From Brachypterus glaber (taxonomy: Eukaryota > Arthropoda > Insecta > Coleoptera > Kateretidae), in NCBI GenBank assembly GCA_958510825.1, contig OY294045.1, forward strand, positions 94,114,988-94,178,987: 64,000 bases of DNA. Direction: 5' to 3'. Both the position numbers and the translations under genes were made by a program. The notes below the pieces were generated by a model. It saw only the letters and a program-made list of their open reading frames with translations, was not told the DNA's origin and did not search any database. Numbering within the stretch: position 1 is the stretch's first letter; every line of letters starts with the position of its first letter. Below are positions 30,063-40,516 of the stretch, one piece after another.

Positions 30063-30977
30063 GGGGTGACCGGGGCTAGTTGTCGCAGGGGTAAGTTGTC
30101 GAAGTGCTTATATCTTAAAAAGTATAATATTTTTCTGCGCCAAAACAAGATTAACCGCTGCGTTACAACAGTGCCATTTATCATTTGTAAACTTTAATGC
30201 AATAAATTAAAAGAACATCCAGATAAACCTAAAAATGTAAAAATTAAAGAGCCCAGTAATTTTTTTGTGGTAAATATTTTTTTTTATTGTTACTGATTTA
30301 AAGCATTAAGATAAGAGAATTTTATGTATAATAATAGTTTAAGGTGTATATTATTTGTTGATATTGTCATTTAGGAGTGTTTATTCGTCAATTAGAAAGT
30401 ACTTGATACATAACGTAAAATTGACCACTGGGGCTAGTTGTCGCATTTGGTTTGGGGCTAGTTGTCGCATGATCTGGAGATATTTTCATGGTATAACATT
30501 TCCTTTTTGGCATTTTTTTATTCAAAACTGTATAAAAAAAGTGAAACTTTGTCGAATAGCAAATAAATTCGTTTATTAAATTATATTAAATTAAAAAAAA
30601 ATCAAAAAAATATTATTTAATTATAAAGTTGGAAATTTTGGCACAAAAGTAAAAAGTTAGATAACAATCAGCTTGTGGGAGGCACATGTCTTATTAGTTA
30701 TTTATAATTTTTATAAATGCCTTTATATTTCTTCAAAAAAATATACTCGAAGTGCCGCGACAACGTGCCCCGTGATGGGGCACGTTGTTGCAATTTTCAA
30801 GCCTTCACAAAAAAAAAACATAACTCTAATACCCTATAAATTTTTCCATGTTTTTTCTATAAATAATGTTACTGAAACATGCAGATAAAATTACCATTCG
30901 GTCAATTAAAAAAAAATACAAAAATAAAGGAAAAAACTGACTGAATGAAAAGTGCGACAATTAGCCCCGGTCACCCC
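30063..30977. mobile_element. 915-bp MITE with TA duplication and internal iterons
   Basis: TA at 30061-30062 and 30978-30979 bounds inverted ends GGGGTGACCGGGGCTAGTTG and its near-exact complement. The motif GGGGCTAGTTGTCGCA occurs at 30072, 30430 and 30454, and inverted or related forms at 30758-30791 and 30954-30968. These iterated motifs are probably transposase-binding sites. The short frames inside run across the iterons and are not genes. A Tc1/mariner-type non-autonomous element is the likely class. Confidence 0.88.
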
Positions 30978-30988
30978 TACTGGACGGG

Positions 30989-31064
30989 CAGGTTTGTTAG
31001 AGTAGGTAGGTAGTTTACACACTGGAAATACTCATACTACCCACCTACCATAACAAACCTACCT
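30989..31064. repeat. Short hairpin repeat
   Basis: GGTTTGTTAGAGTAGGTAGG pairs with CCTACCATAACAAACC and neighbouring bases around a 20-base loop. Confidence 0.7.
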
Positions 31065-31679
31065 ATCTAATGCTCTAAGGGGCACCATCTTTGAGCTCTC
31101 TTGGGAGGCGATATTTGACCATGTCCATATGAACATTTTGTATTATTTTTTGACGTTTTATTACTTTTTATAGATATTAGTTTTTTTTTATTTTCGTGTT
31201 TTTAAATTAAATTAATATAAGTTTAAGGCGTTAATAGTGAGAAAAAACTAATCATAATTGGTTTTGAGGTTATTATTATTACATTTTTCTCGGACATATC
31301 TTATGTTTTACATATACATGAAATTCTCTAAAACAATAAGTACAGAATAAATATATCTAGTGTAAGGTCGTTCAAAAAATATTGAGCACGACAATTCTTC
31401 TAGGAATGGTTCCCATGTCATAAAGACAATGATAAATACAGTGCAGGTTCAATTTGAGCTCAAGATTTGTGTGTTATGCGTCACGTTTGCTCAACAAGAT
31501 AAATTTTAGCTGAGGAATTCTAGCTTAAAACACTGCAGAGTATGCCAACCTTAGATTATTTTAAACGTTATAACTCGGAAAAGTTAGTAAAATATTACAT
31601 ATTTATGTTAACACGCTTTTATTACATACGTGCAGTATTCTTTCACGTATGTAATGACACCCTTTTCAGAAGAAAAATA
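31065..31679. other. AT-rich stretch, nothing recognised
   Basis: The only structure seen is a small inverted pair around ATTACATACGTG / CACGTATGTAAT (31622-31650). Confidence 0.4.
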
Positions 31680-32630
31680 ATAGTATATTAAAGTACTAGT
31701 TTCATAACATACGTTTTTAGCGCACAAGTACAACTTTAGAAAACGAGCCGCTTGCGGCGAGTTCTCTAAAGTACTAGTGCGCTAAAAACGTGTTATGAAA
31801 CAAGTGCTTAATACAATTTTTTCTATTTTGCTCTAAAATTTTAAAAAACTTACATTTAAATTAATGACTGATTTAGGGATTTTTGTTTTGGATTGGCATT
31901 ACAGTTTATACCATGTTTAAAACTCTAAGAACAAATGATATTTTGATATATTTTATAGTCATCTCTTCTATTTTTTACTGCAATTAAGCAAGCTAAAATT
32001 TTAACATGGTAAAAATAACCTGAACACAAAATTTTGTAGAAAATTCAACTTTAAAGCGACCTTGACATTTGCACGGAAAACGTCAAGCGATAGGCCAGGT
32101 CTGTTGGCAACCCAAAAGAACAAAAAGTACAGACCTCTTACACGGAAAAAAAAATTATAGCTAGGAGCGCTATAACACACATACCAAGCAAATTATAATC
32201 GCTTATTATATAAATACAAGGCTTTCTCTTACAATTATGGCAGTCAGTGTAAAAATTTATATGAAATACTTTAATTGTTTAGTGAATAATAAAATGTAAC
32301 AAATAGTATGGCATTTATAGCTTAAATAGATTTAATTATTGTCCGTGCTAATAATTTTTATAATATAATAAAATTTCTGTAAATTTATAATAGTGCCTGT
32401 AATAAATATAATCGTGTCTGTAATATATATAATCGTTTCCAATTTATTTTTAACATTATTAGTTATTGTGTCCCTTATAATCTATAGCTTAAATCACTAT
32501 AATTTGCCACTGTTACCAAATATCTTATAATGTATAGCGCAGAGCCCACTAATTTCTTTCCGTGTATGGGCCTATAAGAACACGCAAAATGTGTGTGATT
32601 ATGAGCTTATAAGAGTCGCAAAATAGAAAA
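31680..32630 (+). mobile_element. FB1 single arm, copy f, interrupted by a MITE
   Basis: This FB1 arm runs from TAGTATATTAAAGTACTAG (31681) to GAGTCGCAAAATAG (about 32628). It is split at GACCTCTTA/TATGGGCC by the 424-bp element at 32141-32564. The outer stem-loop is complete, with loop GAGCCGCTTGCGGCGAG. Confidence 0.8.
32141..32564 (+). mobile_element. CACGGAAA MITE, copy 1 (MITE-F)
   Basis: The element ends are CACGGAAA and TTTCCGTG. Comparison with uninterrupted FB1 copies shows that it duplicated TA at the target (32139-32140 and 32565-32566). It is almost identical over its full length to the copy at 48914-49336, with only about two to three differences in 424 bp (for example AAAATGTAAC versus AAAATATAAC, and one base missing in the second copy). 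It is non-coding. Such low divergence means recent mobility. Confidence 0.92.
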
Positions 32631-32832
32631 AGATTCTTAAGGAATTTATCTCAGCTTTAATTGTCCTAGACTGAGTACTAACAGAATAGTATATTCTATA
32701 ACTAGTATGGAATAGACAATATTCCGCGCGACCGGAAAGTTTGTCATACGAGCAGGCAGGCGAGTATGACGGTCCCGTGAGCGTGGAATGACTATTCCAT
32801 ACGTGTTGTAGACTATACTTTTTCTTCGACGG

Positions 32833-33977
32833 GCTTTGAAAATGTGGAATATATAATAGGTCTATTTTTAGATCTTACAAAAGCCTATGAATCGATAAAT
32901 CATAATATACTATTGGAAAAGCTCGAGAGGTATGGTGTTAGAGGCCGTGCTCTGCAGTGGTTCAAATCTTACCTGAAAAAAAGGTCACAAAAGGTAGCTG
33001 TTGTTAAAGATGGCATAAGTCATTTTTCAAGTTCAATTGATATTGATGATATAGGGATAGCTCAAGGCAGTATCATCGGACCAATTCTTTTTGTAATTTT
33101 TATGAATGACATTGTAAACCCTTTTTTATATTGGGATTGTGACTTAATAAACTTTGCCGATGACACTAATATGTTAATGAAAGCAAAAAGGTTTGAGGAG
33201 TTATTAGCGCTGCTCGAAATATCCGTAAGAAACATGTTACAGTGGTTATTGAAAAATAAGTTACTCTTAAACAAGGAAAAATCCAATATCGTCATGTTTA
33301 AAACCTCACGTTCGAACTTTGTAACCCCAGAAATATTGCCATTTGAAAATTCATATCTAAAGACGAAGAATACTACAAAATTTTTGGGTCTACATCTAGA
33401 CCAACATTTAAGCTGGAATTTACACCTAGAAGAGTTAATTAAAAAATTAAACTCTGTCCAATACTCTTTGCGAGTTCTTAAACCATATGTTAACTTTGAA
33501 ACTATAAAAACAGTTTACTTTTCAAATTTTCAGTCTATTTTAAAATATGGCATTGTTTTTTGGGGTCAGAGTACGAACGTAGATGACGTATTTAAGGTTC
33601 AAAAGCGGACACTTCGCACAATTTTAAATTTAGGTTACAATGGATCTTGTCGAGGTTATTTTAGAGGTAATGGATTACTGACATTGACTGGTTTGTATAT
33701 CTATGAGCTTCTGATGTTTTCTTTTAAGAATAGGCATTTATTTCAACATCTAAGGCCCTCTAGCAGTAGAAACCTTAATTTTAATATACCACGACATAGG
33801 TTGGCACAATTTGAAAAAGGTTGTCTATTCTCCTGTGTATCTGTGTTTAATAAACTACCAGACAATATAAAGTCAATTTTAAATTTAAGAGCCTTTAAAA
33901 GGCAGATTTTAGATATTTTAATTAATATAGAGCCATATTCAATGGCAGAATATATAAATTATATTATCACAAACTAA
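32833..33977 (+). pseudogene. LINE reverse transcriptase, partial but open
   Basis: The frame is open from the truncation point to a stop at 33975-33977 (about 381 codons). Motifs in order: FLDLTKAYESINH (catalytic aspartate of the palm), GIAQGSIIGPILFVIFMNDI, INFADDTNML (the FADD active site), KSNIVMF and FLGLHLDQHLSWNLHLEEL, then a thumb/C-terminal region ending MEYIN-type sequence. Endonuclease and N-terminal fingers are missing. Because the remaining frame has no stop or shift, the insertion is young compared with the other LINE pieces here. The family makes cDNA from LINE RNA at a nicked target. Confidence 0.9.
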
Positions 33978-34074
33978 TGTGTATTCTTTTTATTCTTTTT
34001 ATTTTGACTAGTTTCGTTTTCATGTTGGTTGTACTATATTTATTGTATGATTGATATAATCTATGAAATAAAGA

Positions 34075-34077
<3 letters not shown>

Positions 34078-34110
<33 letters not shown>
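34078..34110. repeat. (ATT)n LINE tail
   Basis: Eleven ATT units end the LINE and directly join the H2 repeat body. Confidence 0.9.
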
Positions 34111-34111
<1 letters not shown>

Positions 34112-34650
34112 ATATGAAACACTGTATGGCTTTAAACAAGATTTAAATGTTTTTTTGTGACTAGACATTGTAAATGCAACAAAACACATATTTTTAAATA
34201 AAGCAATTAATGTTATTTAAGAATTTTATTAAAGCAGTACTTAAAAAAGATTTTTATTTAATTTTAGCACACAAATTTAGCGCAAAAATTGAAGGTTATG
34301 TCAGATTGTTGTGACAGATAACAGGTTTAAATAATTAACAATAGATGGAGCAGTTTTAATTTTTTGAAATAAATTGATAAAAAACTGGTCAAATATTAAG
34401 AAAAACTAATAAACATTATGTAATTTTAACGCAAAACTGCATTAAATTATTCAATATTTCATGGTAAAATATATATATTTATATAATTTTGCTGCAGTTT
34501 TCTTTACTTTTAAAAACAAGAGATGGCACTACATGTGCTCATTCTAACACTTGATACGGAATATTCTTACCGCATCTAGAGCTAGATTGGATCATTCTGT
34601 GTTTGAAAAGTGTATGTATTTGCTTACATTCTAAAGCAGTAGTAGAAAAA

Positions 34651-35220
34651 AGTTTTATGAATTTATTAATGACTAGCCGCGTGTCCCGGTATTGACGGGT
34701 AGTGTTCAAGTGGTGTTTATTTTTAAATTACGATTTTAGTTAGGCAACGGTATAATAAATTTTATCATTTGCGTTTCATACAATAAGCTTAATTGTAAAA
34801 CAGTTTTAGTAAGTTATTTATCAATTGTAAAACAGTTTTGTGGATTTTTATTGTTTTTAAGTTGGTAAAAAAAACATATGAACATTATTAGAAACGTCTA
34901 ACGTCAGTTAAGTTCAAGGTACTCACAGGTAAGTCCCAAACACTAGAATTTCTGAAAGCATTTGACATACCTTCATACACTTAAGTAAATATTAACTCTT
35001 CCTCGTCCATTTTTATTCAAAATAACTATAAAAATACACTTAAAACTTGAAAAGTTTGTAAGCATCATTTTGTAATGAAAAAAAAAAAAACAAATGAAAT
35101 TTTTTAAATTGTCAGTGTCATTGTTACCAATATAAATACATTAAATTCCCCAAATCAGTCATATTGAAATTATTCAAAACTAAGTACTTTGTAAGCAAAA
35201 TAAAACGCGCAAATAGATAA
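34651..35220. other. AT-rich stretch with a GC-rich motif at 34674
   Basis: ACTAGCCGCGTGTCCCGGTA near 34673 resembles motifs that start or end some dispersed insect retroposons, but no borders could be set. Confidence 0.35.
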
Positions 35221-35327
35221 AATAGTTTAAAGAACTCTTTCCATAAGACATTTGGCGCACTCGTCCATTGGAAAACATCGCACAGCAAAATAGTGTCTTA
35301 TGTAACTTGTCCTCTAATATACTATAC
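35221..35327. repeat. Hairpin end of the TAGTATATT group
   Basis: Its complement begins TATAGTATATTAGAGGACAAG and forms a stem with CATAAGACA paired to TGTCTTATG around TGGCGCACTCGTCC. This is the same terminal sequence and layout as FB1 and H2, with a different stem sequence. Confidence 0.6.
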
Positions 35328-35803
35328 AAAGGTCAGCATATCTTCCATCAAAATCTTTGCACAGATTTTCATTATCTGTAAAAATTGCCCAAATAAATAT
35401 GTTAACCGCTGGGGTGTTTTCTGGAAGGACCTTTGTGACGTAAGGCAAAATAGACTGTATTGTTCCAGGTGTCTTCTTGTACTTGGCTTGGGAGAAATAG
35501 CGTTAGCCCTATTTGCACTCGTTCTACGCGAAATGTTATTTATTGGATGTATTTTCCATAGCGTGATTCATTACGAATAACTATTGTTATTTTTGTTCTT
35601 TGGAAGCGACAGTGGCGTGAGTATCGCGCTCCTGACAAATTTAACGTATTGTCCGAACCGTGCTGTTTTACTAACTTATTCAAACTACTGAAATATCGAT
35701 TTAAGCCAGCTAGTACGTCCTGCGCATAAGAGACTTATCAAAATCAACTGTATACAGGATAAAAACTAAACAAAATAAATTAAATGTATAATTAATTAAT
35801 TAA
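35328..35803. other. Stretch with one unplaced frame
   Basis: A plus-strand frame at 35293-35580 overlaps the hairpin end and has no recognisable motif. I do not call it a gene. Confidence 0.35.
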
Positions 35804-36480
35804 AAATTTTGTTTAATAAAGAGCGAACGCATCCCACTGCTTTGTTGTATGAGGAACTGGAACTGTTTGACATTCGTGAACTTTACGCCTACAGTACCTT
35901 AAATTTTATTATTAAAAACGACACTGTCAATATAAGATCCAGACCCCATACAACAAGATCAGTTTCCAATCAGTCGTCAGCAGTTCCTTTATGTACAAAG
36001 ACATTTTCCCAAAGGTTTATTTTATATCTAGGACCTAAACTATTTAACTTATTGCCAGTTAGCATTAAAACTATTCCCTATTGTTTTAGATTAAAGCGTG
36101 AGTTAAAAAAATACGTTAAACAAAATATAAATAGCATTAGACCCTTATTTCAAAATGATAGCTAATAAACATTTCCTTCTCTTTCCATATATCTCTTTCT
36201 CGCTCTCTCTCTTTTCTCCATTTTTGCGCGCGCACACACACACACACTTTATCATTTATTTCTTTTATTTCCATTAATTTTCTATTTTGTTAAGATTTTA
36301 TATACTGTAATTTAAGTATCTATAATTGTTGTAGTTCTTAATTTAGATATTTATTATTATTATTACTATTATTTTTTTTTTTCTCACTACACGGGCTTTT
36401 GCCTACAGTGAGCAAATTGTAAAATACCATATGTAATTTTATGTATTAAATAAATAAAAAATAAAATAAAAAAAAAAAAA
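35804..36480 (+). pseudogene. LINE 3' fragment, different family from 32.8 kb
   Basis: The frame to the stop at 36163-36165 reads RTHPTALLYEELELFDIREL, TTRSVSNQS, KTFSQRFILYLGPKLFNLLP and FRLKRELKKY, which is the C-terminal tail typical of a Jockey/CR1-type LINE reverse transcriptase protein. It is followed by a CT- and CA-rich 3' region. A stem-loop of the type CTCACT...GGGCTTTTGCC...AGTGAG follows near 36384-36414, then a terminal AATAA/AAAT-rich tail. A 3' stem-loop before a simple tail is known in several LINE clades as a reverse transcriptase recognition element. The copy is strongly 5'-truncated. Confidence 0.75.
36226..36248. repeat. (CG)/(CA)n microsatellite
   Basis: GCGCGCGCACACACACACAC within the LINE 3' region. 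Confidence 0.85.
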
Positions 36481-36934
36481 AATAAAATAAAATAAAATAA
36501 AAGAAAATAAAAAACATAATACTAGAGTCTATGATTTAATAACTAAATAAAGCATCGTAAAAGAGAAATAACTTTCAAGTATCACTACATTTAAATTTAA
36601 AACGATACCCATAAAACAGTCCTCGACCACAATAACAGTGAGAGAAATTTTAGCAGTACAATTCCTGGTGCACTCCTAAAACCAGCAGCGCGGTCAGGAA
36701 TGCCTTGCAATCTGCATTGGCTTTTTCGCATTTAATTAATACGGCTAGTTGACGCTGCATCGCTGATGCAAAACGGCTCAAAAAACATTTCCCTTGTGAA
36801 TTATACAATACAAAATACAATACAACACAAAAAATTAAAAACAAAATGAACGCATGATGGATCCAAAAAATTAAATTTTCAGTAGTAATATCATAAGTGC
36901 ATGTTGAATTATGGATAATTTTTTTACTGTATTA
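36481..36934. other. Intergenic stretch with AAAAT repeats at its start
   Basis: (AAAAT)n-type sequence runs to about 36515. The minus-strand frame at 36650-36844 has no recognisable motif. Confidence 0.4.
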
Positions 36935-37419
36935 GGGGCTTTCCATATATTACGTAACGTGCCTAGCGGGGGGTCAGAGAAATTGTTACAGTTTGTCACA
37001 GGGGGGAGGGGGGTCCAGGTAAACGTTACGTAACGGAATTTAATAAATTTAATATTTATTTCCTAAGCTTGGTAGATGTATTTTTATTTGAACATAAATT
37101 ACTATTTAGTGGCCCATAATTCCCTTTTTCACACAAAAATTGACGAAACTATGCATATTTAAATAATATTATAATCAGTAAAAAAACAGTTGACATTGAT
37201 ATTAAAAAAAAATCTTACGGCCCTGTTCTTGCGTGATCTTGCCGATGAATCATCAGAATACTAATGTGTGTACTATTTTGTGTACCTGTGCATAAACAAT
37301 ACACGTGTTATATGTGACACTCAGTGTAAGGTTTGGTAAATGTGACAGTTTGATACACAGGGGGGAGGGGGGGGTCAATTTTTTTGAAAAATTGCGTTAC
37401 GTAATATATGGACAGCCCC
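36935..37419. mobile_element. 485-bp MITE with TTA duplication
   Basis: TTA at 36932-36934 and 37420-37422 bounds inverted ends GGGGCTTTCCATATATTACG and the complement of GGGGCTGTCCATATATTACG. Subterminal G-runs (GGGGGGAGGGGGG) occur on both sides. A TTA/TAA duplication is the usual mark of PIF/Harbinger elements; with a TA reading it would instead be mariner-like. It is non-coding, and the frames across its ends are artefacts. Confidence 0.85.
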
Positions 37420-38437
37420 TTAAAAAAATATTTTGCTTGGCAATTGTTTGAGTGCATTTTTCGTGTTACAATATTCCGAGAGCGCAGGTTGAGGAATTTT
37501 GACGAAAAATGCATGAAAAAAATTTCCTTAAGCAAAATGTTTTTTTATATACTTAAGCCTATTGTAATTTTTATCAAAATATATCGAAAAAAAACTAATT
37601 TTTTGAATTTAAAAGCCTATTAAAAAGAATAAAGATATTTTAAATCCGCTTTTTTTGGCTTAGAGCCCCACTAATAGAGAATCAATCCACGGTAAAACAA
37701 AAATAATTAGACCTAAATTATTTTTTTTTACTACAACTACAGGCAAAAAAAAGCACTGTGCTTTATATCTCAAAAAAACGAGCAGATCGAGAAAAACGAA
37801 AAAAGTTTCCGAAATCAGCGCATCAGAGGAGGGTATCGATTTTGGGCTAAATCGCCTGCAACGATAAGACTTTACATGCTTATTGATACATAAAAAATAA
37901 ATACTTAGCCAAATTTTCAGCCCTTTTTACATCCCGGAACATACCTTAATTTATTATTTTAATTAAGAATTTTGACATATGTCAATGTACGATTGGGCAA
38001 CATTGCACAAAACTTCAAGTGTCAAAGGTCATCTCGTCAAAATAAAAATAACTTTGCACATTAACTACTACAGTGGGGCCAAAGTGGGTCTGTGTTGTGT
38101 TCACTGCTATTGACTATAATATTAAAATATTTGGTTGTGTTTTATTAGTTTTCACGGATTTAATATACTGTAATTCAATGTGTAATTAGGCTGGACTTAT
38201 GTGGCTAGTTTCTTAAGTTTCAGTACGATTATTAAGTTATTTTTGAGCTATTTATACTATAATAACATTGTAAGCAAACCATTAGCTTCAACGATAACCC
38301 AAGGCATCTAGTTCCATGGGACAGTGTTACCCAAGACAAGTAATTAATTTAATCTGGCTTTCAACATCTTAAATTAGTTTATTTCCATGATATGATTTAA
38401 ACCTAGATTATGAAAAAGGTACACATAGACTTTTAAC
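37420..38437. other. AT-rich stretch, nothing recognised
   Basis: I see no repeat pair or convincing frame in this kilobase. Confidence 0.4.
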
Positions 38438-38492
38438 TTATAATATTAATTAAATATATTTATTTAAAAATAAATATATTTAATTAATATTG
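38438..38492. repeat. Near-perfect AT palindrome
   Basis: AATATTAATTAAATATATTT and its complement lie on either side of a short ATTTAAAAAT centre. Confidence 0.8.
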
Positions 38493-38552
38493 AACAGTGT
38501 TTTTATTATACATTCTATCTAAACGTATTTATGTTGGTTTTGTAAATAAAAA

Positions 38553-38992
38553 AAAATATTGCTTTTTTTAATAAAACAAAAAGACTTGTTTTCTGGTAGC
38601 GAATCCAGTTCAAATAGATTTTTCGATTTCAAAGTTCCAAAACATAGGCTAGTTAGTTTTGAAAAAGGTCCATACTACTCAGCTATACAACTTTTTAACA
38701 AACTTCCTCAGATTTTGAAAAACCGAAAAAATGAAAGAAGTTTTAAAAATCTACTTTTTGATTATATGTGTAATATGGAGCCCTACAACATGGAAGAGTT
38801 TTATTCATATAGGTCATAAACTAATTTTAATTGTATTTTGTATTTATTTATTTATTTGTTTATTTATTTATTTAGGTACTTGTTGTACTTTTTAAATTCC
38901 TTTTGACAATGTTTCCATTAATAGTTTTATGTACTATATTGTATTTAGAACATTCTTGAGAAAATAAATTATTTATTATTATATTATTATTA
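38553..38992 (+). pseudogene. Jockey/CR1-like LINE 3' fragment
   Basis: The last 85 or so codons of the same protein family as at 32833-33977: FFDFKVPKHRLVSFEKG, YYSAIQLFNKLPQILKN and MEPYNMEEFYS. A stop at 38817-38819 is followed by a 3' region with ATTTATTT repeats, AATAAA near 38962 and a short ATT tail to 38992. The copy is strongly 5'-truncated. Confidence 0.82.
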
Positions 38993-39041
38993 TAACAACC
39001 GTATTTTAATTTTTATAGAATCAGGTAATTTTAGTGTTGAA

Positions 39042-39735
39042 ATAGTATATTCTATAACTAGTATGGAATAGACAATAAAAAGTTTCTCATACGAGCCGGT
39101 AGGCGAGTATGACGGTACCGCGAGCGCGGAATGACTATTCCATACGTGTTGTAGACTATACTTTTTGTTCGACTGCAAATATGAAACACTGTATGGCTTT
39201 AAATTGCGGACAATGTTAAAAACAATGACTCAACATTGTAAATGCAACAAAACATATTTTTTTAAATAAAGCAATTAATGCTATTTAATAATTTTATCAA
39301 ATCAGTACTTAAAAAGGATTTTTATTTCAGTTTAGCACATATTTACAAATTATAATGCAAAAATTAAAGGTTATGTCATATTGTTGTGACAGATATCAGG
39401 TTTAAATATATAACAATAGATGGAGCAGTTTTAATTTTTTGAACTAAATTGATAAAAAACTGGTCAAATATTAAGAAAAACTAATAAACTTTATGTAATT
39501 TTAACGCAAAACTTTAAATTGCATTAAATTATTCAATGTTTTATGGTAAAATATACATATATTTGCTAATTTTGGTACAGTTTCCTTTGCTTTCATAATC
39601 AAGAGATGACACTAAATGTGCTCATTCTAACACTTGATACGGAATATTCATACCGTATCTAGAGCTAGAATCGATTCATTCTGTGTTTGAAAAGTGTGTG
39701 TATTTGCTTACATTCTAAAGCAGTAGTAAAAAAAT
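39042..39735 (+). mobile_element. Hairpin-ended repeat H2, contiguous copy
   Basis: This copy has the TAGTATATTCTATAACTAG hairpin end (39042-39165) directly joined to the 560-bp body that at 34111-34650 is separated by a LINE. The hairpin is slightly shorter than in the other copy. The frame at 38990-39178 merely crosses the junction. Confidence 0.8.
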
Positions 39736-39814
39736 AGATTATTTTATGTTAACAAAAACTTAACTAGTCGGGTAAATTTAACAGCATAAAATTTGGCGAA
39801 TAAGGACTTGAATA

Positions 39815-40040
39815 TATTAGGACAGAAATTTTTAATTTAAAACAAAATTATAAAAATATTAATTTATTATTCCATCAATCTATTTTCTAATCATCGTACA
39901 GAGTGATATTGGTAGACTGACAGTTTCGGGCTGCTGGCCCTCTTCAGAACAAAGAGTCATATCTTCATGCTGATTAAGAAAACAGCGCCTGACCTTACTC
40001 GCAAAAGAAATAATGTCATCAGATTGATGTATATATTATT
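39815..40040 (-). mobile_element. Hammerhead-repeat fragment (HHR copy 4)
   Basis: This is a minus-strand partial unit from AGGACAGAAATTTTTAAT to about 40035, truncated before the rest of the unit. It is flanked on the right by the GATATTGCCC-family repeat. No target duplication was found. Confidence 0.75.
39900..39965 (-). ncRNA. Hammerhead ribozyme with damaged helix I (HHR 4)
   Basis: CTGAAGA, the GGGC-CAGCA-GCCC helix II, GAAA and the cleavage site are intact, but the 5' helix I strand reads TTTGTT in place of TTGGTA and no longer pairs well with TACCAA. Confidence 0.75.
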
Positions 40041-40054
40041 CTTGAAAACACTTT

Positions 40055-40516
40055 AATAGTTATTTATGGTACTAGTGGGTAAGGTAAGATATTTTCCATG
40101 AGAAAATTAACCTGCGAGGCGTTAGCCAAGCAGGTTAATCTTCGAGAGGGCAATATCTAATTCTATCTAATTTTTTTTTTTTTCTCATAATTACTTTTTT
40201 ACATGTACAAATGTATATTTTATTTTTATATGGTTTTTTGACTGGAATAAATGCATTATTATTATTATTATTAATATCGGTTTACCCATGAGTGCCATAC
40301 AAGGTTTTATCCAATAAATAGCTTAGGAATTCATATTTTTATTAAAAATTTTTATGACATTTACAAGAAAATAATTTGACAAGTGACAGTTGAGTGGGTA
40401 AAATAAATAATTATCCACTCAATAAAGTAAAAGCCAAGCGGGGGTTATTATTGAGTTTATCTATTTAAAATAAAGCTGGTAATTGTCTTATTATCTGTAT
40501 GTATTGGATAAAATAT
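40055..40516 (+). mobile_element. Hairpin repeat, GATATTGCCC family, copy 2
   Basis: This is an end-to-end match to 16482-16822, interrupted within the right hairpin arm by the 115-bp LINE tail at 40158-40272. The stem has changes (GATATTTTCC for GATATTGCCC) that weaken it. Confidence 0.78.
40158..40272 (+). mobile_element. 115-bp LINE 3' end with 6-bp target duplication
   Basis: Comparison with the empty site at 16.5 kb shows insertion at AATATC, duplicated at 40152-40157 and 40273-40278. The insert has a T-rich part, GGAATAAATGC and an (ATT)n tail. This resembles the polyadenylation region and tail of the LINEs here, so it is an extreme 5' truncation. Confidence 0.82.

Larger units (their letters stand above)
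32831..34110 (+). mobile_element. Jockey/CR1-like LINE, 5'-truncated
   Basis: A LINE of about 1.28 kb inserted in the H2 repeat. It starts within the reverse transcriptase coding region, has a 3' untranslated region of about 100 bp with AATAAA at 34066, and ends in about 11 ATT units (34078-34110). 5' truncation is the usual result of target-primed reverse transcription. Confidence 0.88.
32686..34650 (+). mobile_element. Hairpin-ended repeat (family H2), occupied by a LINE
   Basis: The left part (32686-32830) begins TAGTATATTCTATAACTAG and forms a stem-loop with GTATGGAATAG paired to CTATTCCATAC; the right part is 34111-34650. The copy at 39042-39735 has both parts contiguous and so shows the empty site. 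At the junction CTGC of the empty copy is missing, so the LINE insertion removed a few bases. The family is non-coding. Confidence 0.8.

Noticed and set aside
35809..36165. Host gene for a 118-residue protein
   Set aside because: The sequence matches the C-terminal tail style of LINE proteins and is followed by a LINE-type 3' region and tail.
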